A stretch of 64,000 nt of DNA, from positions 372,001 to 436,000 of the forward strand of contig JARKIF010000025.1 in assembly GCA_029378245.1 (NCBI GenBank). Direction: 5' to 3'. This DNA is from Roridomyces roridus (Eukaryota; Basidiomycota; Agaricomycetes; Agaricales; Mycenaceae). The notes below the pieces were generated by a model, which was not told the origin of the DNA, did no database searches, and was given only the letters and a program-made list of their open reading frames with translations. Below are positions 34,127 through 46,200 of the stretch, one piece after another. The translations under genes and the position numbers were made by a program. Positions within the stretch are counted from its first letter, which is position 1. Every line of letters begins with the position of its first letter.

Positions 34127-36311
34127 ATGGATTCAGCCATGGCCAGTAGGGTGCTGTTTTTAATTCCCAAACCCTTAAAAACTGGTTTGCAAACCTGGTT
34201 TGTAAACCGGGCGTTTATAAACCGAGTAGCAGACGAGGCAATTCACGGTTCTGAATGCGATTTGTTAACCATTCTCACCTTCCGCGGACAGTGGAGCCTC
34301 TGATATGCTTCTGTGAACTTCCATGAGCTCTTTGACCCACAATTAAGCAACTGGAACACTCATCAGACTGCGATCAGCATGGCTGATGACATCAGATTGA
34401 TGTTGCGTGCGGTTTATAAACCGTACATCCGTCGAGAAACCTTATAAACCGGGTTTATAAACAGCGGTTTATAAACCGGTTTGCAAACAGGCATTAAAAA
34501 CAGCACCCTAACATGCCAGCCCGCCAGCAAAAACCAAGTATATCCACAAGGTGTGCATGAACTGCCAGTAAGTCAACGCATTCTCCCCACCAAGATTTGC
34601 TGAGTAACATCGCAGACGCCGCAAAACGGTCGGTCCACTAGATTTCTACCATAAATCCTCTTCAATTCAGCCACAGCGATGCGATGCCACCCGGCCTGTA
34701 TGCGGGCAATGTCGACTCCGCCCTCCCAGACTCGGCACGCCCTGCAGGTATCAACATTCGCTGCCCGAGGCGAGGGAGCAGAGTCCGGCGGGACTTGGAG
34801 CCCTCACTCCCCCGCTAAATGAGCCGCGGATACAATTGTGGGAGCCATACACGGTTTCTCCAGTGCCGCAGGTGAGAAAAAGATCCATAGCTGTCGAATT
34901 GGGACTTATTTCCACAGATCGCGTCCCACCCAAGCAGAGAGCAGTACGCCCGCCGTCCTTTGATGTACTTCTCCACTCACACTGGTTATGGGTTGGAGTT
35001 CTTCCTGCACGGATTTGGCTGCCGCCACCTATTCTTCTTGAACCCCTTCACGTTGTTATATCCTCGGGGCATATCTCGGGGCCTCTCATGCGTCCTTCAC
35101 CTGTGGATCAATCACATCGGACACGCAGAAGCAAACGACCACGACCGAACTCTTCTTGCCTTCGCCCGAGGACAACTCAACAATATTTCCGAGCTCGAAG
35201 ATCCGGTTGGCGTCCTCCAGACGATGCAAGCAGTCCTTCTACTCTCGCTCTACTTCCTGGATGTAGCACATCTCGGTTTGGGGAGATACTACTGCGCCAT
35301 TGCGACGTCTCTTGCATTCACCGCGCGTCTTCACCGCCTGGGATCCCCACCCCAAACTTCTTTCCCGAGCTTTGCCTTTTCAGATCGAATTCCGATGCCG
35401 ACAACGATAGAACAGCGGAGGGAGCTGATAGATGCGTTCTGGAGCGTCGTAATCTTGAACAATTACTGGGTCGCTGCATCCGGGTTACCCTCCTTCATCC
35501 CGTGCGATGTCTCGATTATCACTCCGTGGCCAAAGGTCGTTGCTTCATTCCAGTTACTCGAATTTTGTCTGATGTTTTGTCCGTATTCCGTGTAGGCTCC
35601 GCTCGCCCTCCTTGCACAGGCTTCCATCCTGCTGGAGCGGACTATAGCCTTTGTTGGGAACGATTCAGGTGTGAGATATACTACATATCCCGCCGTGACT
35701 CACCCTGTACACAGGTGTCATCGCCGGACGCCCAAATGCATTCTCGCCTCTGGGCCATCGCCTCGAATGTTTCCTCACCCTCCTCCAAAGACACGAAGCA
35801 CCCGCGGAGGAGGAGCACATGCGACTTGTGACATACGCGCTGTTGTACACGGCTGTCCTGCGTCTCAACGCACCGCGTATGGTACACGGGCACGAGGACG
35901 CGCGGGTCAAGTGTTTCCACGCAGTACGGGTGTTGTGCCTGTTTGCGCCCACTGTTCAAGGCACTGGGTCGCAGTGGGGATCCGGTGATCCGATTTTCGT
36001 GGTGCGTCTTTCCATGCTCCCTTCCCCTTGATCGTGGTTTTGATTTTGACTTCGGTATGAAGCCGATATACAGCTGCCTGGCGGAATTCTGTCTTACTTG
36101 GCTGGATCCCGGGAGCGTGGAGGTGCAGACGGCGATTACGGTATTACAAACGCTGGCTAGTCGGTGTCCGCTTGCACGTACGTTTCTCATTCCGAGGCAG
36201 GGAAAACTTTCGGATGCGACGCGGACAGGGCATTGTTTGGTGAGGTTGAGTGGGATGTTTAATGGGTTAGCCGTGCGAATGGAAGCGCCTTCACAAACGA
36301 CATCGCTCTGA
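34127..36311 (+). pseudogene. Zn(II)2Cys6 transcription factor, first exon split by a MITE
   Basis: The likely start is ATG at 34127 (MDSAMA). After 20 nt the frame is interrupted by a 364-bp element (34147-34510) and resumes as PPAKTKYIHKVCMNCQ. Two small introns follow. The binuclear cluster reads CMNCQRRKTRC, then DATRPVCGQC and GTPC. A further exon starts about 34919 and carries the fungal_trans middle homology region (VLQTMQAVLLLSLYFL, ELIDAFWSVVILNNYWVAAS, then IITPWP). Later exons give ALLAQASILLERTIAFVGND, then HEAPAEEEHMRLVTYALLYT, with stop at 36309-36311. Two donors are GTCG rather than GTAAG/GTGAG. From the cluster onward I see no stop, so damage may be limited to the element. Without removal or splicing of the element, the start and zinc cluster cannot be joined. 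It probably regulated the adjacent monooxygenase. Confidence 0.7.
34147..34510. mobile_element. 364-bp MITE inside the regulator's first exon
   Basis: Inverted ends TAGGGTGCTGTTTTTAAT at 34147 and ATTAAAAACAGCACCCTA ending at 34510. GGTTTATAAACCG-like subterminal repeats occur on both sides. The flanks CATGGCCAG (34138-34146) and CATGCCAG (34512-34519) look like an imperfect target duplication. The TAGGG start fits the hAT group. It has no coding capacity. Confidence 0.75.
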
Positions 36312-36989
36312 GATGTGGGATGATTCCTTCTTACATACTGAAGGAATTGCCAGGTTCGATTGCGTGTTCAAACGTTCATCATTCACTGCGTTCCGAGGTG
36401 CCGTCGACCAACGTTGGGCGACATGTGTTGACGGGTTGCGGACCCCTGGAAACCAATGTGTGGACATCAAAAATAGCACAGCATTGCCGACATGTGCCGA
36501 CTAGTCTGCAGCCGCGTGCTGACTTGGCGTCCACACCTCGTCCACACACCTCCGCCCCTCTGTGCCCCTCTCGTCCACGCCGTTGCCCGAACTCGACGCA
36601 CCCACTTCTGAGAAGTGTCCTCTCTCGACACGGCGACGCTGCCAGTGGCAATGACCCACGCCTTATCGCCGCTATCTCGCCACTTTTCTCACCACTATAG
36701 AATCGTCGATATCAAGATTTAGTCTCCAGAAGGGCGCTGGCGACGAGCATTGGCTCGTGAGTTGAAGGCATGATGAGATTGTAAAGGTCAATAGCAATAT
36801 TGTAGTCCATTGTAGTGCCAATGTCGACAAAATCGTTGTCGGCCCGGCGCCAGTCAATCCCACGTCACGTCAGCCAGCCATCAAGACCATCTCGATGACA
36901 GAGTAATTACTCACTTGGGCCAGCTTGCGGCGAACGAAACAGTGCGGGGGGGCAGCCTCCATCCACGTCGGCAGAGGTTGGCGTACATG
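36312..36989. other. Intergenic; possible minus-strand gene tail
   Basis: On the minus strand around 36710-36860 a frame reads RRADNDFVDIGTTMDYNIAI and onward, ending at a stop. It looks somewhat protein-like, but I cannot join it to an upstream exon or name it. If real, it may have been cut off by the retrotransposon that begins at 36995. Confidence 0.25.
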
Positions 36990-37067
36990 TGCGGTGTGAG
37001 TCTTCGGAGTTCTTGAAGTAGAAGTCGAAGAACACGTGAGTCTTGCGTTGGCGGTTTTGAATCAGAC

Positions 37068-39902
37068 TAGTGTTGGGTGGGTCCGGTTCGGATCATCGGT
37101 TCGAACGCGAACCGGACCGAACTGAACGCGCGTTCGGCGTTCAGGTTTACGGATTTGCTGAACCTGAACCGAAAGTTCGGTTCAAGGTTCAGGGATTTGC
37201 GGAATCCACTGAACGCGTCCGAACACGTTTGAACGCCGAACGCGTCATCCCGTAATCAGGGCCGAACTCGGCGACTAAACTTTTTTTAGTGGCCATTTAG
37301 CGACCGGCTTGAATACGACGCCCACCGCTACACGCAAAGTCTACCGCGTTTTGTGCATTGCTCCGCCCCGGGCTTCATTCTGGCTCCGTTCTCGACGTCT
37401 ACCACCAGTCTTGTCAACATTTATGGATGCAAATCCCGTTATAATGCTCACTCAGTACTCGGATACAGCGTGGCCCTGCGTGGCCGCTGTCGGTGTTCAC
37501 CCCCAAACAGCAACCCAGCCCGAGCTCCTACCCACGACTCACCGCACTCTGTGACAACGTAAATTAATACTATTCGAAATCCGATCAGGCTTGGCTTTGG
37601 CCACGGAAGTCGAACGAGTGGGGGAATTGTGTCAACACTCCAAATGGGGGCAATCAACGACCGTATCTGGTCAACAGATAATATTCGGTGGGTGGTACGT
37701 GAACGGCAGAAATACGGCGGGATGGATACGGATAGCCAAAAACGGTGGTGGCTATGAATACGGCGGAACAGCGGAACAGATGGCGGTGATGGCGGGATTT
37801 GATCGCTGTGATGGACAGCGAGCGGGCAGCGGGATGAACGGTGGTATTGACCCTGGGCAGCGGATTTATGACCGAGCCAGGCGACCAATGTAGCAGCTAG
37901 ATAAAAAAGATAAGATTTGTTGGTACAGACCACAGCGCCAGTGAAAACTGGGGGGTACTACATACTAAGACTAGCTACTTTTCCGCTCCTTATATACCCT
38001 CCCGGATATCCACGGATCAATTCTCTGCCGAACCATTGCCGCAACCTCGGTCTTGGTAATGGCTCAATAATCGGCTTGATAATGAGCTGCGGGCACGGGA
38101 ATCCGGTCATCCACGGAGATCATGCCGATCATGCCGTGCCTTCGGCATGTGCCGTGTGCCGAGTTGCCGAGTGGTGGAAATTGAAAAGTGTTGTCGAAGT
38201 TGTGATGAAGGAATGATGCCGTTGTTGGCAAATGCCCGGCGCGTGATGTGAGACCGTGGACATACATTCTGATTGATTCTGTATTCCTACACGCATGCAA
38301 AACCCACGTGATTCCAATGGTTTCACATTTGTGGCATCACAACTCACCGTGACGATCACCAATTTCCCCACTGGCCAGTTGTTTTTCTCATCCCTGAGGA
38401 AAAGGTATAAGAGGGAGCGGTACAATTGCTGCACTCTACGCTCATCCTCTCACTCGACACTCTCATGGCTCATCTTGGTTGCGCTCAAAACTCCGATGGC
38501 TCCCTGGCCCATTCACCCCCTCTTTACGGGTATCCGTCCTCTCGAGCGTGTCGCTGGCGCTCGTCGTTCTTCTCGCAAATCTCGTCCCTCTGCTCGTCTC
38601 AATGACCCTGACAATGTGGAGGGTATGGTGGGGCCTGCCGATAGACGCAAGGCCAAAGAATCAACGGCGCGCTGTGCGCTCAGGGGGGCCACACGTCAAC
38701 GGGTTCCGGATTCTTCTTCTGACGACGAGTCTCAGGGTGAGTCTGGTGATGACGAAGCGATCCCCAGCGGCGACACCGAGCCGGAAGACGCGGAGGACGA
38801 CGCCATGAATGTAGATGGGTCCTCGTACGACTCCATGAAGGCCATGGCCGACGCCGATCATGAGCACGTACGTTTGATTGTTCACATTTAGTGATTTCAT
38901 TCCTTTGCTACTGCATTCAGGCCAATAGAAAGGTTTCGCGCTCCGATAGAACGGCGGATGTCAAGACTGTTTTCAAATGCGGGATCAAGGGCCGGTTGAC
39001 TGGGAAGACCGGCAAAGTCGAGGACGGTGCGATCTGTCTCGTATGCACGTACGTCCGTTTCTGCCCATGGCACAACTATAATCATTCAACACGGGATTAG
39101 TCTTGAACCCGAACGTCAAGGACATCTACTTCCGCACTCTCTGGAGTGATGTGCAGTACAAGAAGGGCATGATGGCTTTGGGTGACGTCCAGCCAGCCAA
39201 CAACCCAGTCCCGACACCCTCTGTAGTTCAGCCTCCTTCTCTTGAGCGGTATGGAAGCTCCTTCCTGATGGAGGCAGTCAATTCTGTTAAACAGGCCGAA
39301 CAAGCGCTGGCGGAGCCGCGAGATGAACTCACTGGGTATTTAGCGTCTCCAGTGGAAAGCACCGACAATATCCTGCACTGGTGGGGTGTAAGTGAATTGT
39401 TCACACATGGAAAAATCCCTGGCTAATATATTTGAAGCATAACACCACGCGGCCCACCCTGCGCCGCATGGCCCGTGATTATCTCGCCATTCAAGGCTCC
39501 GCAACTGCCGCCGAGCGTGCCTTTTCCAGCGGTAGTCTCACGGGAACGAAACTACGCAATCAACTCAGGCACAAGACATTTGAAGCGCTCCAGCTGCTGA
39601 AAAGTGCCTATCGGAACGGACACATTAGTGCGGGAGGTCTCGGCGAAACGCATCAGCACTCTGCTTGCCGAGTTGGACGAGGACTTTGGGTATGAAACGG
39701 AGGGTGTCGCTTCAGAGGATGATTCCGCGTAGTTGGAGGGTTTCTTCTTTTTTGTTCTAGAGAATTTACAGATTTGAGGATGGCGAGAAAAATTGAGTTC
39801 AGTTCGGCGTTCGAAGTTTTGCTGAACCGAACGCTAGGTTCAGGTTCGGCGTTCGACGAAAAGTGTCCCGAACGCGAACCGAACCGAACCGACCCATCAC
39901 TA
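37068..39902 (+). mobile_element. hAT-family transposon, internally deleted
   Basis: The ends read TAGTGTTGGGTGGGTCCGGT and the complement of TAGTGATGGGTCGGTTCGGT, with many GTTCGG/CGAACC subterminal repeats. The 8-bp duplication AATCAGAC is exact (37060-37067 and 39903-39910). The length is 2,835 bp. It encodes only the N- and C-terminal parts of a transposase, so it is probably non-autonomous. Confidence 0.9.
38494..39730 (+). pseudogene. hAT transposase, central domain missing
   Basis: Four exons can be read, starting MAPWPIHPLFTGIRPLERV at 38494. There is an acidic linker (DSSSDDESQGESGDDE). A zinc-finger-like piece, RKVSRSDRTADVKTVFKCGI then GAICLVCT, resembles the front of a BED finger. 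The sequence then jumps to LNPNVKDIYFRTLW, a region near the C-terminus of hAT transposases. The dimerisation domain follows (MARDYLAIQGSATAAERAFS, then TGTKLRNQLRHKT). The catalytic core is absent. Near 39625 one extra G shifts the frame away from a tail reading AKRISTLLAELDEDFGYE. Introns of about 50 nt are still intact. Confidence 0.75.
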
Positions 39903-40228
39903 AATCAGACGATGGTTGAGTTGGTCAAATCCGCTTGTTGTGCAGAACTGGCTACTCTCTATCTACGAGCTTGTATTTATACCTATCTAGAGTAGCTATC
40001 GGAACCGTAAGATGAATAAGAATGAGACGAGATGAGTGGGGAAGAGTCGTCCATAGTCAAGAGAACTGCGGGCGTAGTTGATTGGACTGCGGCGTAGTTG
40101 AGCCGCAGTCGGGGTGTGCCGTAGGTATCCGCGATCAAGCCGAGAAGTTCCCGAGAGCGTGTGAGTGATCCCTTACACTCGCCCTCTGATGATCGCCTAG
40201 GCGATCATCACCTGTCAGCGCATCACGC

Positions 40229-43200
40229 TCACACAATGATCGGACCCATGTGGTCGTCCGTCTCGTCTCCCCACCCAGCAATAGCACCAGCCGCACCCTC
40301 CTCATCGTCATCGTCAGTGCGGCGCGGTGTGAACGGCGTGAAGACATCCTCGGGAATGACAGTGCCGTCACCCGTGTCCTCGCCATCCGCCATTTCCACG
40401 TCACCAGCGGCATCCATGTCGGTATCATCGGCGATCGCAGCAGCATTCGAGCCCTGGAATCCAGCCGTTGACGTAGACGCGCCGCTGGTCTCAGCTCCCA
40501 CGGCAACCGCGGCAAACCGTGCACGCTTCGCCTTCTCCCGAGCTCTCCCAGTCCGACCCCTGCGGCCACTCCCGAACCGCTTGCCTCCCTCGGTGGGCCT
40601 AGGTCCTCCGCGCTTGCCGAAATTGTATCTATTTTCTGCATCGGACGGTGAGTACCATCCATACACCGAGCGCGGGATTCTCGTACCGTTGTGAGGTTTT
40701 CCCTTCGAGCGCACATACGAAGCCGGCCGATGCTCCGGGCGACGCGCAGCCAAAGTCGACACCAAGGTCGCAAAAGTACTCTCGCTGAAACTAGCGCCGG
40801 TATCAGAAGTCGCCGGAGACACAGGAACAGTCATCGCAGCAGGAGCAGGCATCGGGGCAGGAGTAAAGTGGACAGGTGCGTGAGTCGTTGCAGCGGTATG
40901 CGTCGCAGCTGACTCTTCATCAGAATTGTGTGCCGTCGCGCAGCAAGACCAGCACTCACCCGTCGGATGTCCCTGCGACTCGAACCATTCTCTCTCACGC
41001 CTCGGGAAGTCGGAGGGGATTGGAGCGTTCGGGTGACGCTGCCGGTAGTAATGCAAGTACGCTTCGGTGGGGGGACCCGGGTGCGGGCCATGCCCGGCCA
41101 ACCAATACATCATGGCGCGGTGATATATCTCGCAGTCGGCGATGTCGGAAGCGGTGAAGCGGGTGTCAACGGCCATCTTGCAACGACAGCAGGAGTGGGG
41201 GTGGATTTGTGAGGCTCTCTTCGTATGTCCTCCTCCTTTTAAGCCCTCTCTTGTTCTCGCTTTGACACCGCCAATCTTATCTGAATCATTTTTCAGATTG
41301 ACTCGTACTGATGCCGCGCGCACTTCCTCATCAAAATCTGGTCGAGTTCCTGAGCCTTTTTTCAAATTGGTTATCTTCTCAATCCCCATGGCTTCCAGGT
41401 ACGATTTCAGTGGCTCAAGGTGTTTCACCTCGGCGTACTGAAGCCAGGTTATATCTCCAGACTTCCATTTCACTTCAAATAATGCATCCCTTCCTTGTCC
41501 GCTGTGCGACAAAATCCTGTCAACGGCCCACTCACTCGGGACCGCTCCAAATCCGGGCAGCTGACTCAATTGCCTTCCGGGGAATCTTCGATCGTCGTTC
41601 GGTACGTGGATTCTCAACAATGATGCATGAAAAGAAGCATTAATGCCTCTTTGTTTTAACTCTTCAGATAAGCCCAATTGGTACGACGATCCTGATTCCA
41701 GAATTCTGATAATCGGAAACGGACCAATATATTTTGGTGTCAGCTTACGTGCTCGCCCCTTGGGCAATTTCAAATTCTGCGTTGATAGGTACACAAGGTC
41801 TCCGACCACAAATGGTGCGGGACGCCGTCTTCTATTGGCTTGTTGTGTTTGCTTAACCCTCTTCGTTATTATAGCGTCGTGAGCCATCATTATGGACTCT
41901 TTTATCCGCTGGGCGAACTTTCTAACACCAGGATAATCACTTGCATCATTCCAGATCATCGGCCTTGGAATTCGACCGTAATTCAAGAAGAATGGGGAAA
42001 ACCCCGTCGTGTCAGAGCGCGCCGAGTTCATTGCGAATTCAATTGCCGGTAAGCGAACTGCCCAGTCCTTCTGATTAATTGCTACACACTGCCTCAGCAT
42101 CTGGGTCATTGTCCTATTCGCACGTTCCGTTGCCCCATCCGTCTGCGGATGGTACGCTGAGGAAAATCTCAAGTCCGTATTGATCAAGGTGTGTAATTCC
42201 CGCCAAAATGTACTCGTAAAGAGAGAATCTCTATCGCTCACGATTGATTCAGGTAGGCCATGTAGTTTATACACCACCTCGAAGATCACTTCGGCCATGT
42301 CCCTTGCCTTGTAAGTTTGTTTTGTTGGAGTCAAGTGTACCATCGACGTCAAATGATCAATCACTACGCAGATCATGTCGAACGCCCCATTTCTGGTTTC
42401 AGACGCCGGCAGCGGACCCACAAAATCAATTCCGATCGCCTGCCACGGGCGCCGAGGTACCTGCAACGTGCGTAGTAGCCCACTAGGCTTCTGCGTCGAA
42501 GACTTACTCATTGCACATAGCGAGCAGCTCTCGCAGAACGCTGCCACATCGCGAATCATGTCGTTCCACCAGACATGGTCTCGGAGGTACGTCAGCGTCT
42601 TTCTAGCGCCCAGGTGCGCAAGTATCGAGTGTGCCTGACCTATTACCAAGGCACGCATCCCGATCCCATCTACTACCACATTCGGAATGCATAGCAATTC
42701 CTCGTCGGCGCGCTTCATGTACATCAAGCCGTCTCGCATCACAAAGTCTTTATAATGCGACGGCGCGCGCAGAATTCTCTGGAAGAAATTATCTTGATCG
42801 TACGTTCCTTTCAGAACTTCTGGGAATGTAAACTGTTGAGATGTAGATTTCACGACATCTACCAGACCAGGACCAGATGGCTCGGCATTCGGAGTTTCAG
42901 TCTGCTCAGTCAGATCCTCCGTGCCCGATTCCTCGTCATTCACTGACTCCATTTGTGTCAGGTCTAGTCCTTCAACCAAGTCATCTATCTCCTGACTCGG
43001 TTCAACCTCTGTGTCCAATACATTCGCCGGTTGCGAGAGCGGCTCCTTGGCCACTGTTGGTGTCTTCTTCACCGCTTGGTGAGTCTGTTTACTATATGTG
43101 ACTCGTGGCTTACTCTTCAGCCTGTCAGATCGACGGGGACCTTCGACCGCGCAGATCCACAACGCGCTCCTGTCCGTTAGGACTGGTGCCGATACATTGA

Positions 43201-46200
43201 TTGCTGCCAGTCGCAGATGATTCGGGATTTCCCCCGGATCTCTGTCTTGTACGTACTCACTCGGAGCACGTACTTCCCCCTCTGGTTCGTTGGCGTATAT
43301 TCGGGACAGTGCATCCGCTAGCACGTTGGTTTCTCCCGGTATGTAATGTATATTAAATTCAAACTCATTCAATATACCCATCCAACGGTGTTGGCGCGGC
43401 GAGAGATGTCTCTGCTGCATGATGTGTTCAAGTCCACGGTGGTCAGTACATATTCTGAACTTTGCTCCGATTAACTCAGCCCGAAACCGCTTTAGGGACT
43501 CAATTATTGCCAACAGTTCCTGTTCGTGTACGGGGTAATTCTGCTGTGCAGAATTGAACTTCCCGGACCAAAATGAGCTGACTCTTGCCGTTTTCAGATC
43601 ATTCCCTTGACTGATATAACCACTGGCGCCGGTGAGACACGCATCACATACAAGATTAATTGTCTCCGCGGCCTCGGAATAATCCAACGCCACGTGATGA
43701 TGGTTCCTCCATTCTTGGACAATCTTCTTAGTCTCGTCGAACGCCCTCTGGTGAGTCGGATGCCATCTCCACACGGCTGCCGGACCGCTGATCGATGAAA
43801 GTACCGCCATTGGTATTCGGATGCCATGACAGTCAGGCGCCAAGTATCCAACCGCCCCTAGGAAGCTGGCCAACAAAGCTTTGTTCGTAGGTGTCTTCCA
43901 GGCTGCGACGGTGTCCACTTTGTGTGGATCCATCCGTATGCCGTTCTCGTCAATGACATGTCCGAGGATTTTCAACTCGGACGCAAATAGTTGCATCTTG
44001 TCTGCACTCAGGTACAGTTTTTCCCGTCGTAGGATATTGAACACCTTTCTGAGATGCTCTATGTGTTCCTCCGCAGTATCTGAGTAGATTACAATGTCAT
44101 CCAGATAGACGTCCATGAATACACCGATGTATTCAGAGAATATGTGATTCATGAGCAGTTGGCAAGTTGCCGGGCCGTTCAAGTCTCCCTGTTGTAGGAC
44201 GAGGCTTTCCATTGTTCCGTCGGGTGTGACGAACAAGGTACGACCGACATCCTCTTTTACCACTCTGATCTGCTCATAGAAATCCTTTCCGTCCAGCAAA
44301 GATCGTATCTTGTGGCGTACAACATTTCTCAGTATGCCATCCATGTCCGGTAACGGCGCTGTGAGTCTTTTTGTATTCGCATTGACCTCGCGCTTATCAA
44401 ACACGGTCCGTATGCGAACTTCACCATCCTTCCCGTTGACCTTCTTCAAAATCAACATTGGAATAGCATTGGTGCCCGTAGCTATGCGCCATCTACCTGA
44501 TTTCAGGTAAATGTCCTTCTTCTTCTGCCACTGAGGTTTCAACGCCTCCGGGCACTTGGACGGACGCCAGCTGTAAACCTTCTTGTCGTCGACCAGCGGA
44601 ATCACATGATTCACTGCTCTGAACGGCGGCAGGCCGGTCTCTGCGGGGTCTTGACACAAATCCGCTGATTCCTTGCGAACAATCTCTCGCAGTTTTTCAA
44701 ATCGTACGTCCAACACTTCTGCGGCAGCCGAAATGATTTTGACCATGTTCTCGCCCTCTAGCGGAACTGGTACCGTCGTGCCGATGTTGACCCGTGTTGG
44801 ATTAAATCCGACCGTCACCTTGTGTTGAAACAAGAACGGAAGCCCGAGAACCAGATCATAAGCATCCAAGTTGCACACATCGAAGGTGCGCCGATAGTCA
44901 ATGCCTTGGTATCCGAACTTGACACTCGCTGAACGGTTAATCATCGAGTGTGACCCTTTCACGGCCATGTACAGTGGGACAGGCTTTACCAACACGTCTG
45001 TAGGTAACTTCAACTGGTCCACGACGCGAGTACTGATGAAATCCATCATCGAACCCGTATCCAACAGCGCTCGAACAGCCTGGTCATTGACCGTCGCCTC
45101 AACAATTAATTGTTTGGGCAGCATACGGTCGCTGTCTTTCTCGCGCATCGCCGTTCGGTACATGTAATCCTCCGTTTTTTCATTCCGTTCTGGCTTACGC
45201 CCTCTCCGCGCTTTAGCACGCGGGACACGCGCCGCCGAAATTCTGGGTCTTGACATGATTCGACGCCGCCTCCGAATCCGTTCTAGCGATTCCATGGTCG
45301 GCGTCTCATCCGGCGGCGGCCGGCTCAGAACTTCCCTGACAGAGAAAGTCTGGGATCTGATTTCTTCGTGAGTTACAAACCAATGGTCTGCTGTCTCTTG
45401 ATCGAAAATCAGATATCCGCCTGTTGCTGGATCGATTATCAGTCTATTCAAAGCGGCATCCCATTCCACGCCGTCTTCTAAATAAGTCAGCGCTCGGGCC
45501 GCTCGGAACAGCAGCCAACTCAGAGCGGGATACTCGTGGTCAGGCTCGTCTCCGTGGTAAGCCTCGCAGCCATTCCACGGCGTCATGTGTTCATCCCATG
45601 CGTCATTCACCACGTCTTCAACGTTGAAATCTATCTTCGACAGTTGATCTCGTGTGACCATGAACGACACTTCGACTTTCAGCCAGTCGATCACCTCGAA
45701 CCCAATCCCGTATTCATGGACGGTAAAGCGATCCCCCGGGGCCATATTTTCAGCAATAGCCTCCGTTTCCGAGTACGCACTCATCCACAATTTCTTGATA
45801 TAGGTGCAGACCTCCTCTGCGGGAGCCGTCAACCAATATCCGTCCCGATCTCCGCTGGCCTGATCTGTTGATGTGTCCGGATCGCTATCCACTCGGGCCG
45901 AATCAACCCGTGAGGCGTCTCTTGCTTTCGCAAGTTCGTCCATGCCCAGAGTATTCAAGTACTCGTACCTGGCGGCACCGACTGATGCCTTTTGCGATGG
46001 TGGCTTGGCCGTATGTCGCTGTGGACAATTCCTGCTCTGATGACCTGTCTCCTTGCAGGAGAAGCAACGATCCTCGGCTCTTAATTTGTCCATTTCTTCC
46101 GGAGACATCTTGGGTTTGCTTTTGCCTTTACCCTTGTCAGTGAATTTCCCTTTATTGAACTTGCCGTCGTGCTGACTCTGTTTACCAGGTTTCCTAGCAC

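Larger units (their letters stand above)
36995..40177 (-). repeat. 3' LTR, split by a hAT element
   Basis: LTR sequence lies at 36995-37067 and 39911-40177. Between them sits the hAT element 37068-39902 with its duplicated AATCAGAC. The intact joint GAATCAGACGATGG is preserved in the other LTR at about 49740, which acts as an empty-site control. Confidence 0.9.

Noticed and set aside
36700..36960. Possible minus-strand gene end cut by the retrotransposon
   Set aside because: The candidate exons could not be joined by a valid acceptor, and no family is recognised.
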